This document shows, piece after piece, positions 26,201-34,600 of a stretch of 64,000 nucleotides of DNA. Source of the DNA: Norana najaformis (taxonomy: Eukaryota > Annelida > Clitellata > Crassiclitellata > Hormogastridae); the NCBI GenBank assembly GCA_964023275.1, contig OZ029923.1:9195685-9259684 (forward strand), given 5' to 3'. The notes under the pieces were generated by a model. That model was given only the letters and a program-made list of their open reading frames with translations. It did no database searches and was not told the origin of the DNA. How positions within the stretch are numbered: position 1 is the first letter of the stretch; each line of letters opens with the position of its first letter. Both the position numbers and the translations under genes were made by a program.

Positions 26201-28608
26201 TTTGAGATTCCCCCTTGAATAGAGATGAGAAGATTCGGCAGCTGAAGCTTCCAGGAGTTGAGCAGCAGAGACAATATTTTGTCGGGGCTCGTATCGTAAG
26301 CCAGGCGCACAAACTGTAAAACATGGTGAACATGTAACCAGTCCATTTTAAAATACAGGCAAGGACCTAAAAGTTATCTGCACAAAGATACGTTTCTTGG
26401 AACTCAATATTATGGAAAACCGACACACTCTTACGCACCAAGAAAACACGGAACTCTTTAAATGATACATCTGCAACAGTATTGCACTAGAAGAAGAGTA
26501 AAGCATTAGTAAAACACCTAACACACAGCCAAGACAAGAACATTCAGAAGGCACAACAAAAGTCAAGTGACAGGTGTAACTTGGCAACAAGCAAGAAACT
26601 GATTTAACAAAGAACATGAAAAATGTTTCAGTAAGTTAATTTAATGTCAACATTTCACTTTGCAAAAACGTAAACTAAGACAACCTTTGCCTTGCTGGGA
26701 TGTGATCCTCCCTGGAACTCAATAATACCATAAGCATCTGTGGGAAAGGTAACAGTGTTAACTTCTGGACTCCACTTGTCACCAATGAAAGAAGGCCTTC
26801 GAGAACCTTGTTCTGTGACTGAATCTGGGTGCTCATTGCGAGCATGTCCACATTTGCACCTGAAAAGAAACAAAGAAAGTTAGATCCTGCTTTTTAAACA
26901 GGAGATATATAAATGTCTGGTTACACCACACTGCGTATACTACTGTACACTATACAAACTCTGGAAACAACTCTAATAATTATAATAATGAAGTGTTCTT
27001 GCTACAAAGCAGGCTACTTGCAACCTTAGGAAGTCATACCAAGCACTGTATTATATATGTACGTGTAAGTGAACATCTTCTATTTGAGCATCTTTTAAGA
27101 AACTCAAAAGAGCACTGAAGCATAAAAAGGTTACATCAGAAAGAGGTTATTTTTCACGGTTAAATTCAATTTTGGATCTGCCTTCCTGACCCGTCTATGT
27201 TAGCACAAAATGAATGTCTTACAAGTTACACCACCAAGTTACCAAGTCTTAAGACACACATGATTAGCACAATTGTTTGACGTTTTATCATTAGACAGTG
27301 GCCATACATAAAATTTCTATAAGAAGTTAATGAATAAAATGAGTAAATAATAATACCTCGAGGCCTCTATTTTTAGCAGTGAATAGTCTACTGATGATTG
27401 AGTCAAACAGATATGACGCTTAAAAGCACTAAATAAACGTCACGTTACACTACAACTGATCTCAACAGAGGTTTTTACTAACCTGATAATACCATGCTCC
27501 TTTTCCGGAACAAATTTTATACATTCTCTCTTGAGAAATAATTTCTCAATTGGCAATTTCTGCATTTAAAAAATGAAAATAACATCAAAATAACACAAAC
27601 AGGTTTTTAGCAGCAAATGGAAGAAGCTACATTTGCAAATATGATATTGGTTAACCACCAGCGAAAATATATTTACACACAATGGGTTCAACTGGAGTTG
27701 AACAATTCCCCAAATGTCAATGTTATGTGCTTTGGTCACTAACAGAAGTGGAGATAAGATGACCATGATGATATAGAAAAATACATATGAAACATCTAAA
27801 CTTTCTTTATGGAATTCAGTCACTTACAAAACAATCACCACAATTTGGGACTTTAGAAGGTATGACTGGGTCTAAAACACGTTTCCAGGACTATATTTAA
27901 TTGGTGCTAAACAACAGGCCTAGTAAACCCAAGATCAGATTTCATTGGTGTTAAACTGCAGGCCTAGTAAACACAAGATCGGATTTCATTGGTGCTAAAC
28001 TGCAGGCCTAGTAAACCCAAGATCAGATTTCACTGGTGCTAAACTGCAGGCCTAGTAAACCCAAGATCAGATTTCATTGGTGCTAAACTGCAGGCCTAGT
28101 AAACCCATGATCAGATTTCACTGACGCTAAACTGCAGGCCTAGTAAACACAAGATCGGATTTCATTGGTGCTAAACTGCAGGCCTAGTAAACCCAACATC
28201 AGATTTCATTGGTGCTAAACAACAGGCCTAGTAAACCCATGATCAGATTTCACTGACACTAAACTGCAGGCCTAGTAAACCCAAGATCAGATTTCATTGG
28301 TGCTAAACTGCAGGCCTAGTAAAACCATGATAAGATTTCATTGGTGCTAAACAGCAGGCCTAGTAAACCCATGATAAGATTTCATTGGTGCTAAACTGCA
28401 GGCCTAGTAAACCCAACATCAGATTTCACTGATGCTAAACTGCAGGCCTAGTAAACCCAAGATCAGATTTCACTGGTGCTAAACTGCAGGCCTAGTAAAA
28501 CCATGATAAGATTTCATTGGTGCTAAACAGCAGGCCTGGTAAACCACAGCTTACCTCACCAGTAGTTGATCCACTGGGTGATGGCCTCACCCCATTTTCT
28601 GAAGACAT
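8577..28608 (-). CDS. TRPM cation channel (TRPM1/3/6/7-type), complete 26-exon gene
   Basis: Exons, 5' to 3': 28608-28555, 27559-27483, 26859-26685, 26313-26100, 25689-25565, 24981-24810, 24208-24025, 23528-23405, 22842-22773, 21884-21784, 21040-20906, 20436-20377, 19596-19546, 19279-19148, 17992-17852, 17235-17138, 16382-16154, 15843-15586, 15347-15195, 14647-14519, 13709-13461, 12974-12800, 12401-12278, 11249-11059, 10471-10339, 9627-8577. All borders are GT/AG and every phase matches. They total 4605 nt, or 1534 residues plus stop. Start ATG 28608 has an in-frame TAA upstream. Residues 19-700 form the TRPM homology regions ([22 protein letters not shown]). The S1-S6 core, the acidic filter GEVYAGEID (about 1027-1035), the TRP segment [13 protein letters not shown] and the C-terminal coiled coil follow. 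The GEVYA-type filter and the KIYEFYTAP segment fit the TRPM1/3/6/7 group, with no TRPM2 NUDIX domain and no TRPM6/7 kinase. It should be a plasma-membrane, Ca/Mg-permeable tetramer. Confidence 0.95.
10652..10873 (-). other. Unexplained open segment in TRPM intron 24
   Basis: An open reading stretch, W- and L-rich ([40 protein letters not shown]), follows an acceptor-like TTTAG and has a donor-like GTGAGA after GLD. Its phase does not fit between TRPM exons 24 and 25, so it is not a simple cassette exon of this gene. I do not recognise the peptide. It may be a decayed transposon or gene fragment, or chance. Confidence 0.3.
11346..11430. repeat. Non-LTR 3'-tail fragment ending in (CA)n(CATA)n
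   Basis: GGCGCTATATAAGTGCCCAG, typical of the 3' end of CR1/L2-like elements in this window, runs directly into (CA)n and then (CATA)n. A close relative is at 23940-23990 (GCACTAAATAAATAGCCAGACACA). Both lie in TRPM introns. Confidence 0.6.
12278..15347 (-). other. TRPM transmembrane domain S1-S6 with pore, exons 19-23
   Basis: Exon 19 carries [14 protein letters not shown] and enters S1. Exon 20 carries S1-S2 ([17 protein letters not shown], then [14 protein letters not shown]). Exon 21 opens with EPTKMQQKL, then S3 ([21 protein letters not shown]) and S4 with the S4-S5 linker ([26 protein letters not shown]). Exon 22 holds S5 ([20 protein letters not shown]) and the pore helix and filter [15 protein letters not shown]. 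Exon 23 holds a Cys pair in the outer pore (MCGN...YECVPG) and S6 ([14 protein letters not shown]). The filter acidic residues E1028, E1033 and D1035 are those expected for divalent permeation in this subgroup; that consequence is inferred from the family. Confidence 0.93.
14095..14190 (-). mobile_element. Dispersed repeat fragment, (TAAG)n family, reverse copy
   Basis: Reverse-complement copy of the 2909-3015 sequence: CCTATGATTCCTCACTCAGT, then CAACGGACATATGGTGAGCT, then TTACTTGCTACTTACTTATT. It lies in TRPM intron 20. A CA-rich stretch (14361-14440) follows it. Confidence 0.5.
15586..15843 (-). other. TRPM exon 18: pre-S1 hydrophobic segment plus poly-acidic linker
   Basis: This 86-residue exon begins [19 protein letters not shown], matching the conserved hydrophobic segment before S1 of TRPM1/3. 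It then runs into a very acidic stretch ([17 protein letters not shown] and DDDD, about residues 760-785). The acidic stretch is encoded by a near-perfect CAT/GAT trinucleotide run at 15661-15707. A basic patch (RTQRRRKS) follows at the exon end. TRPM3 also has an acidic, variable linker here, so this is a known variable site expanded by a microsatellite. Confidence 0.9.
15981..16090 (-). mobile_element. tRNA-derived SINE head (family 2), in a TRPM intron
   Basis: On the minus strand it reads GTGATAGTCTAGTGGTTAGTG (A-box-like) and, about 30 bp on, AGAAGTTCAACCCTGCCAGG (B-box-like), then GCAGAAA. This is the same head as the longer plus-strand copy at 45765-46111. A poly-G run (15971-15981) lies at its 3' side. 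It is truncated after the head and sits in intron 17, about 64 bp from exon 17. Confidence 0.75.
16413..16672. repeat. Three imperfect tandem copies of a non-LTR 3'-end, about 90 bp each
   Basis: The unit (TA)TGTAATGTAATGTAA...CATTTATATAGCGCCTTCC, then AAGCACTTCCCTAAAGCGCTGG, then TCACACGGCTGTCACTGGGTAAACAT, occurs three times in a row with a short (TGTAA)n before each. It is the reverse-complemented 3' end of a CR1/L2-like element. A degenerate single copy is at 17705-17800. Confidence 0.8.
16781..17001. repeat. 19-bp minisatellite, about 11.6 copies, in a TRPM intron
   Basis: Unit AATGAACACAAGAAGGCCC, nearly perfect, with variants at both edges. It lies in TRPM intron 16, beginning just beyond a short reverse-strand sequence that reads [13 protein letters not shown], a CR1/L2-like ORF2 C-terminal motif. 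All three reverse frames are open with a 19-residue periodic peptide, which is an artefact of the repeat. Confidence 0.95.
17497..17700 (-). mobile_element. Degenerate CR1/L2-like 3' end with (TAATC)n tail
   Basis: CAGTCTAATCTAAGGACTTT, then CACACAAGGCATCAATCAGC, then AAACCAGGTCAGGCCACTAT. The order of these blocks matches the better copies at 18393, 20040, 34497, 49263 and 61943. The element reads on the minus strand with its 3' tail at the low-coordinate end. Confidence 0.6.
18050..18330 (-). mobile_element. CR1/L2-like non-LTR ORF2 C-terminus and 3' UTR fragment
   Basis: The reverse frame reads [20 protein letters not shown], then [13 protein letters not shown], the conserved C-terminal signature of CR1/L2-type ORF2 proteins. 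It is followed by a 3' UTR ending GCGCTTTATAAATCTCAAAT and an (ATTACA)n-like tail. It is 5'-truncated and lies in a TRPM intron. Confidence 0.75.
18393..18790 (-). mobile_element. CR1/L2-like 3' end with (GATTA)n tail, longest copy in TRPM
   Basis: On the plus strand it starts CACCTAATCTAATGACTTCT and runs through ATAATGCCCAAGACATCAGT, a ...CATAATCAAA block and GAAGTTAGGCTATGGTGGGT. It then continues into a decayed reverse-strand ORF (with VAGP-like and IWNLLPS-like traces) of a CR1/L2-type ORF2. It is the reference copy for the seven related fragments listed here. Confidence 0.7.
20040..20215 (-). mobile_element. CR1/L2-like 3' end with (GATTA)n tail
   Basis: AACTAATCTAATCTAATGAC, ATAATGCCCAAGGCATCAAT, TCGAATTCCTATAGGTCAGA and GAAGTTAGGCTACAGTGGGT follow the same order as at 18393-18560. 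It lies between TRPM exons 13 and 12. Confidence 0.75.
20590..20845 (-). mobile_element. tRNA-derived SINE (family 3), in a TRPM intron
   Basis: Reverse strand: CACGGTGGTCTATCGGTAAC (A-box-like) and GTGGGTTTGACTCCGTATAA (B-box-like), then an unrelated body of about 170 bp. Only one copy is seen in the window. The head is clearly different from families 1, 2 and 4. Confidence 0.65.
21296..21350 (-). mobile_element. Short CR1/L2-like 3' end fragment
   Basis: GATCTAATCTAATCCAATGA, then CTTCTTTAGCACC, then AAAAGGCCTCACTAG: only the terminal 55 bp of the (GATTA)n-tailed family. Confidence 0.5.
22436..22612. repeat. TA-rich tandem repeat, about 55-bp unit, three copies
   Basis: Three copies of a unit made of (CATA)n, (TA)n, CAGTATATATATG and (T/A)TGGTAACATTA. 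The last is truncated. It lies in TRPM intron 9 (between exons 9 and 10) and can fold on itself because of the TATA palindromes. Confidence 0.9.
23180..23260 (-). mobile_element. Non-LTR 3' end fragment, (ATTACA)n-type tail
   Basis: TATAATTGTAATGACGACAA, then TTTATATAGCATCGTAAGTA, GCAGGC and TTCTAGGGTGCTTTTCA. This is the reversed 3' end of a CR1/L2-like element (GTGC...TATATAAAT plus short repeat). Confidence 0.5.
24287..24346. repeat. (GTGTGC)n / (GT)n simple repeat
   Basis: A GT-rich microsatellite with interspersed GC and GG steps, between TRPM exons 7 and 6. Confidence 0.9.
24405..24660 (+). mobile_element. CR1/L2-like ORF2 C-terminus fragment with 3' tail
   Basis: The forward frame gives [19 protein letters not shown], similar to the GP-x-WN-x-LP signature near the ORF2 C-terminus. 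About 80 bp on comes GGGTGCTATATAAATGCTCT followed by (GAAT)n, a typical 3' end of these elements. Confidence 0.6.
27899..28545. repeat. 44-bp minisatellite, about 14.7 copies, filling the start of TRPM intron 1
   Basis: Unit of 44 bp, core AAACTGCAGGCCTAGTAAAC followed by a CCAAGATCAGATTTCA-type half. Variants at CCATGAT/CCAACAT and CTGG/TTGG/TGAC recur in several units, so the array grew by block duplication. The last partial unit ends within 10 bp of the donor splice site of TRPM exon 1 (GT at 28554-28553), so nearly all of the 5' side of intron 1 is this array. Confidence 0.95.
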
Positions 28609-28648
28609 GTGTCCTGTTGCTTCCTTGACACTGCCAAGTTTTTATTTT
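28609..28648 (-). promoter_or_regulatory. TRPM 5' UTR exon end with a possible upstream leader intron
   Basis: Upstream of the ATG, the minus strand reads TTCTTTTACAG at a good acceptor (AG at 28650-28649), then a 40-nt leader with an in-frame TAA. This suggests a spliced 5' UTR, with transcription starting further upstream in the TRPM-BTBD spacer. No TATA box is clear. Confidence 0.5.
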
Positions 28649-29102
28649 CTGTAAAAGAACGAACATACGTGGCAAATTTTAGTCAAATACCCACTCCACC
28701 ACTCAAAGCTACCTCCTCGGCATCTCTGTCTGTCCCTCCAGCCCCGATTACACTATTGAGTGTCTTTTCACTTCAAGTCTGAGAAACCATCTGAGTGTAT
28801 TACTTCTGCTTCACATGTGTGCCTGCTTTCTATATAACCCAGTTCAAAATTGCACATTAAGTACAATACGTTAAGGGTCTTATAAAACTTAGAACAGCAT
28901 AAATCAATGAAAGCTGCAGTGTTTTCTATCAAGACAGTGTCACAGCGATAGGTGATCGCACCATTTGTCACAATCATAATTGTAAATTGAAGCAATTTCT
29001 AACCCTACTTAAAAGCTAAGCACAGGCTACCAGCTCATTTATGAGCATTGCATAAAGTCTGAGTGACTGTCCAAAAATACCATGCAAAGAGCTTTACTCT
29101 GG

Positions 29103-29601
29103 TCACCAGAAGACTAGAGAGAGAGAGAAGGGGACAGGCAAGCTGTTATGGTGGATTGTGTTTAAGATGAAGGAAATGGGAATGGGCGGCGCATTGGATG
29201 GATCAGGATAAGATTTCTTGAAAAGGTGGAACTTTAGTTTCGAAAGGAAAACCCGATGAGTAATTGATAGAACGCCTTGAAACAGATGATGGTGGGAAAA
29301 CGACGGAAAGGATAGAGGAACCGTAGAATTTGCGAAATTCAGGAAGAAGATCGTTCCTGGGTCGAGGTGCAATGTGATATATGAATCGGTTACAGAACTT
29401 AAGACGAGTAGTTAGTGGGCATGGACAACAGCGAGGTAAGAGGATGATCGGGTAGAGCGAGGTGATTGGATTCTGAAGTTTGCGAAGATAAGTAGGTTGG
29501 GAGTATTGCAGAGAGTTACAGGTTAGAGGAAGAAATTCGAAATAAATGCGTTCGGGCATTTTCGGCCAATGGAGTGATTTAATTAAATATAGGAGTGACA
29601 A
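29103..29601 (-). mobile_element. CR1/L2-like ORF2 C-terminal fragment (family X)
   Basis: The reverse frame reads SLHWPKMPERIYFEFLPLTC, then QPTYLRKL, TRLKFCNRFIYHIAPRPRND and LLPEFRKF. This is the LHWLP...PxYL...R...F.xAAPRxWNxLP pattern of CR1/L2-type ORF2 C-termini. It is broken by substitutions and one frameshift. Relatives of the same family are at 58470-58770 (minus) and 59340-59810 (plus). Confidence 0.75.
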
Positions 29602-30184
29602 GATGATGCACCAAATATCACATCAAAACACCTTAAAAACAACGCACCCTCACAGTTTTGCATATATCAGAACAAGAAAATCACCTTTAAGAAATCACCT
29701 TTAAGTGATTTCTTAAATTTTATTTAATTAATAAATAGAAATAAATTTTAATTATATAATTTTAGAAAAACAGCCCTCATGACTGGGTCGTTTATATTTC
29801 CAAACAAATCGTAAAAATTTTGCATCCCGCACGAGTTTATGCACAAATTTTGCCGTCCGTAGCAGCATTATAGCTAACTTTAACTATTTTGTAGCGCTTT
29901 GACTTTACCGATTGCGTATCTGACGCATCTTGTTGAAATTCTATAAGACCAAACTAAGAATAAAACTTTAAATTTTTTTTATCCTAGCTTAGATATAACA
30001 TAATTAAGCCTCGAGTGGTATGGGACCTGTGATAGTCATGTAACTATTAAGTGTGTGGGGTGAGTTCTGTCGAACTCTTCGGATCGAAGTATACGGTCCC
30101 AGTAGTTTCATTTGAACAATGATGTGTCATAATAAGGATGATTATCGTCGCCCTCCACCTTTAGTCCCAGCTTGGGAGTGGCAC

Positions 30185-30320
30185 CATCCTATAATGACTG
30201 GCACCCATTCAAACGGGCAGCGGTGGTGAAGGATCTCCTTTGATAAATTAATTGATAATGAGCAGGGTCGAGACTATACGGTCGATGTAGAAGAACGTGC
30301 ACATTTGCGTTTTACATTTT
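30185..30320 (+). mobile_element. SINE family 4, 3' part
   Basis: Block CAAACGGGCAGCGGTGGTGA, then AAGGATCTCC, then GAGCAGGGTCGAGACTATAC and a short ACATTT/ACGTTT-type tail. The same block order occurs at 30600-30740, 57945-58110 (reverse) and 60130-60260 (reverse). Confidence 0.75.
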
Positions 30321-30479
30321 ATTGATCGAAGCTGCAATTGGCAGCTGCTGATTAAAAGCGTAGGCTATAATACACTCAAAGATCGTTTAGTACCCTAATG
30401 AGGATCTTTAATATGAAATTATTATTTTTAATTCATATTAAAGATTCTTAGGATAATTTATACGGCGTGCAGACTGAGC

Positions 30480-30740
30480 ACTCTGTCCGGTTAGACTAAC
30501 AATCGAATTCTTATAGCTAGAAATAATGTATAATCGTATGCGCAAACATCTCAGGGAGTACACTTTGAATCTCGGGCTAGCAGTCTGTACACGGGACCTT
30601 ATATGGCGTGGCGCCTATTCAAACGGGCAGCGGTGGTAAAGGATCTCACCCGATAAATTCATTGAAAAATGAGCAGAGTCGAAGCCATACAGTCGCTATA
30701 GAAAAAATGTACATTAACATTGATAGAAAAATGCGCACAT
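30480..30740 (+). mobile_element. SINE family 4, near full-length copy
   Basis: Degenerate tRNA-like head (GAGCACTCTGTCCGGTTAGA...), then TTTGAATCTCGGGCTAGCAG, GTACACGGGACC, GGCGCCTATTCAAACGGGCA, GATAAATTCATTG and GAAGCCATACAGTCGCTATA, and a TTACATT-type tail. The head and body match the reverse copy at 60130-60420. Confidence 0.7.
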
Positions 30741-31249
30741 TTACATTAATTTATGCTGCGTGTGGTTTCTACATAATATATTTGTATTATTTGAAGCTGG
30801 CTATCCAGCGTCAATTATTCACCTCTGCTTGATAAAGCTCCGTCGTCTAAAAATAGATTCCTGTCAATGGCGTTTTCGGTGAGTTTCGCGAGTGATGATT
30901 ATAATTAGAGACATTTTCTGCGGTTTTCGACTTTCGGCAGGAAAAGCATAAATCTATTATTTATTATATCGGTACGTGTATTAATTAATGGAAGAAAACC
31001 TAATCTTAATTACTGTAAAATTGAGCTGCTTTACGTGCTACATACTGTGCTGTGGCACTTCATTTAAAGCTCGCCTGTCTTGATATTGTCTGCTTACCTG
31101 AACATATGATGTAGGCTGTTTCTTTTGGTGCATCAAAAGCAGACACTCGATTATATCATTCGGATTCGCTTTTCTGAGAGCAGCATCAAGCGTTTTATTA
31201 AACACATTATAGACGTGTACTGCATGGCGCCAGCCTGACAGATTTAAGG

Positions 31250-31435
31250 CAATTATTATTATTCTGCATTTATTAAGCGCCACTAGATAACGACTAAGCA
31301 TCTGTCGATGGCGCTGGGCAACTGTGAATGAAGGACTTGCTCTAGGTCCCTATACAATAACTGCCTTAGGGGAGGCTCGAACCCATACTCTCCACATTAC
31401 AAGCCAAGCACTCAAACAATTGACTACTTTCCCCA
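31250..31435 (-). mobile_element. tRNA-derived SINE (family 1), reverse copy
   Basis: Reverse strand: an A-box-like region, CTTGTAATGTGGAGAGTATG, and B box GGGTTCGAGCC, followed by a body (AAGTCCTTCATTCACAGTTG...CAGATGCTTAGTCGTT...GGCGCTTAATAAATGCAG) and an (AAT)n tail. Same family as 43409-43600 (minus) and 48850-49082 (plus). Confidence 0.8.
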
Positions 31436-31617
31436 AAAACACTGTTTAAGCAGTGTTGCAAATACACACATGCATTATTCAAATAAATTATCTTGAAACT
31501 TGAGATGAACTTGAAAGTACTCTATCTCTTTGTTTCACTTTTATTCCTTTGATTCAGGTTGGTAATTTTCTTTTTGTAGATACCATAAAATCATGTTTGA
31601 GGTTTTGGATATTGCTG

Positions 31618-34600
31618 ATGGATATATGTGAGAAGTCAAATGCCAGTGAAAATCAGGAATCCACTCCATCCAGCGACGAAGATTCAGAAACGGTGGAGGA
31701 GGCTGTAGAGGTTGAACGCTGTGACTCTGGTTCAGTTATTAGCGACTGTGCTCCATCTGAGTCAAATTCAAGCAAATCTTCACTCGCTGAACTTGCAGGT
31801 GAAACTGCACGACCCAGAGCAGAAACAGCCGGTGTTGGTTCACAGGAGCCGAGCTCAAGCACGCTGAAACGTAAGAGCATACTGAGAGATATGTCCGAGA
31901 GGGAACGGGGCCTGAGAAACAGAAGTGCAAAGGTCGAACGGGTCTGTTCAAATGCTGCTCACAGCAGCAGTTCTGTGGGAAGTTCTCAGTCAAAAAATCA
32001 CTTGCATCAGCAGCACAGACACGATCTGGAGGCTCGCAACAGGCCCCGTGAGAAAAGTCAGAACTCAAGTCGAAATCAGAATGCCTCAAATTTCGAGAGG
32101 AAGACTGATGCTGGTACGACAGATGGTGTGGCTGCTAACAGTGCCAGTGAAAATGTTGCTGTTGATGAGGACCAACTAGGCGACTCCGCAGATGGTGCCA
32201 GTAACTTGCCGGAACCTGTCTCTCAGCTATCCAGTCTTTCAAATGAAATGCTAGCACTGGGTGGAAAGGTAATTAACAGTCCACCCGTACCTGTGACGCA
32301 CAACTGGCAAGCCACTAAAGCCACTGTCAAGGAAAGACTTGGCTTTATGTTCTGCAACGAACTTATGGCTGACGTGCATTTTGTGGTTGGTAAAAACGGT
32401 CCACGGCAGAGAATTCCTGCACACAAATTTGTGTTGTCGATAGGGAGTGCCGTTTTCGATGCCATGTTTAATGGCGGCATGGCAACTGCAGATGCCGAGA
32501 TCGAGCTGCCTGATGTAGAACCGGCCGCGTTCCTCTGTCTCCTGCGATTCTTCTATTCAGATGAGGTGAAGATTGGCCCAGATACCGTGATGGCTTCTCT
32601 GTATGCTGCCAAGAAGTATGCCGTTCCCGCCCTGGAGCGTGGCTGCGTCGATTATCTGAAGAAACACCTGAGCAGCGACAACGCCTTCATGCTGCTGATG
32701 CAGGCTCGGCTGTTTGACGAGCCGCAGCTGGCAGCAATGTGTCTAGAGATGATCGACAAGACAACGTCGGAAGCACTCGTTGCTGACGGCTTCACCGACA
32801 TAGATTTGGAAACGCTGTGCATCGTCCTTGAGAGAGACACCCTGGGCATCAAGGAGTGCAAACTCTTTGCTGCCGTAACACGATGGGCAGAAGCAGAGTG
32901 CAGTCGACAGGGCATACCCGTCACACCCGAAAACCAGCGCCAGGTTCTCGGACGTGCACTGTATCTTACTCGCTTTCCGCTGATGACTGTGGAGGAGTTT
33001 GCAGTCGGAGCAGCGCAGTCGGGAATCCTGACAGACAGGGAAGTCGTGGAGCTTTTTCTTTATTTCACCGTCAGTCCAAAAACGCACATAAACTTCTCGA
33101 ATGTGCTGCGTTGTTGTCTGACTGGTAAGGAGCAGGTGGTCTCGCGTTTCTGTGAAATTGAAAACCGATGGGGATACAGTGGAACCAGTGACAGGATACG
33201 GTTAGTTCCAGAATATTCTTATCTTATGTTGTTATGTGTTAAGTGTTAAAGCGTGGTTGGAAAATACATTTGCTCACCTCTGCAGTTTTTTTTAATATTC
33301 TGTGGAAAGCTCAGCTGATTATTCAGGTTTATTGAACTAGCTTAAGCAAGGCCTAACTTCTAAAATTATTCAAATTCCTTGTTGTTAAATTTTGTGCAAT
33401 ATCTGTCTCATAATCAGTTTTTCTTCTAATATGCAACTATAGTAACATTTACTAAATATATACCAGGGTTCTGTTCTTATGTTAACCATTTGTCGGGTTC
33501 AAAAATTGGAGACTTTATTTGATGAAATGCAAAATGTGGAATAATTCATTATGGGTATAATCCACAGAGTTATGAATCACTCTGAATTCTCAAGAGGTTC
33601 TCAAGAAAGATAAGGTTAGGTGATAATGTATTTCTTAGAAGCCATCGTCGTCATCATCATCAACGTCGTTGTCATCATCATCACAGGTAATTACTGATTT
33701 ATTACACATCTGTCAACAGTACTGCTTGCAGGCATTGTATGCAGGTTGAATTAGATTTTGACTGAAGTGCTAGTGTGACAGTATCAGTCTAACAGCTGGA
33801 CAGTCTCTCCTAATACACTAACTTGGCTCGAAAGTGAATTGTCAATTTAATTTGGCTTCCCGGGATTTGACCGTATTTAAGACCCAGCTCTGAAATGCAA
33901 TGCACCTTGTGGTCCAGGGTCTATTATACAGGTTTTGGCTGAATCACAAACAGTGATGCCTTTCATCCAGTCATATTTCTAATGTCTTTCAGTCAGCTTA
34001 ACTTCCTGTTCATTTGATTGCTGATGTTGTCTGTAGACAAACCTCACTTAAGCTCTTTTCAAATTGGAAAGAGTTGGTTAGAGTCCTTTTTGGCACCAAA
34101 ATTCAATTTCACTGTCTTCATTTGTGATAACATGCCAAGTATTTGCTGCAAGCTTAGAGCGTCAGCCTAGCGGATGCTTTACATTTACAGCAAGACCTGT
34201 GTAGCAAAGACTGGTCTAGTCATTGATCAGTCATCACTAGACTCAACACACTGCTCGTATAACAGTTGGATGCTTTGACATTTGTTGATTAGCAGTGAGT
34301 TCCATGTTTGCTTCAAGTATGCACCAGATGTACTGCCAAGTATACTCCGAGCTACTTAGATACATTCACCATGCATTCCTTAGTCAATTGGAATATACTC
34401 TGATATGCTGCATGATGCAGGTCTACATTAAACACAGTCTTAGTAGTAATGTATAGAATACATGTATATCTATAAATACATGTATATATATGTATTTAAT
34501 GTAATCTAAAGACTTCTATAGTGCCATTATCATAATGCCCAAGGCATCAGTCGATGGTGGCTTCAAGTCATAATCGCAATCCCAAATCATAATCCACTGC

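Larger units (their letters stand above)
23405..27559 (-). other. TRPM N-terminal homology region (SLOG-like MHR1/2), exons 2-8
   Basis: These seven exons encode roughly residues 19-375, the cytosolic N-terminal module of TRPM channels. Visible family landmarks, in order: KRECIKFVP, a CKCG zinc-ligand-like pair, [91 protein letters not shown] and [18 protein letters not shown]. The glycine-rich segments [12 protein letters not shown] and EGGTNT are the conserved nucleotide-fold turns of this SLOG-type region. Whether it binds a nucleotide cannot be told from sequence. Confidence 0.88.
28649..31579. other. Spacer between divergent TRPM and BTBD genes
   Basis: The presumed shared upstream region of two head-to-head genes (start codons about 3.0 kb apart). 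At least four mobile-element fragments occupy about 1.2 kb of it (29103-29600, 30185-30320, 30480-30740, 31250-31435). No CpG-dense block stands out by eye. Confidence 0.6.

Noticed and set aside
27899-28545. CRISPR-like regular repeat array
   Set aside because: The units are head-to-tail with no unique spacers, in a eukaryotic intron; it is an ordinary minisatellite.
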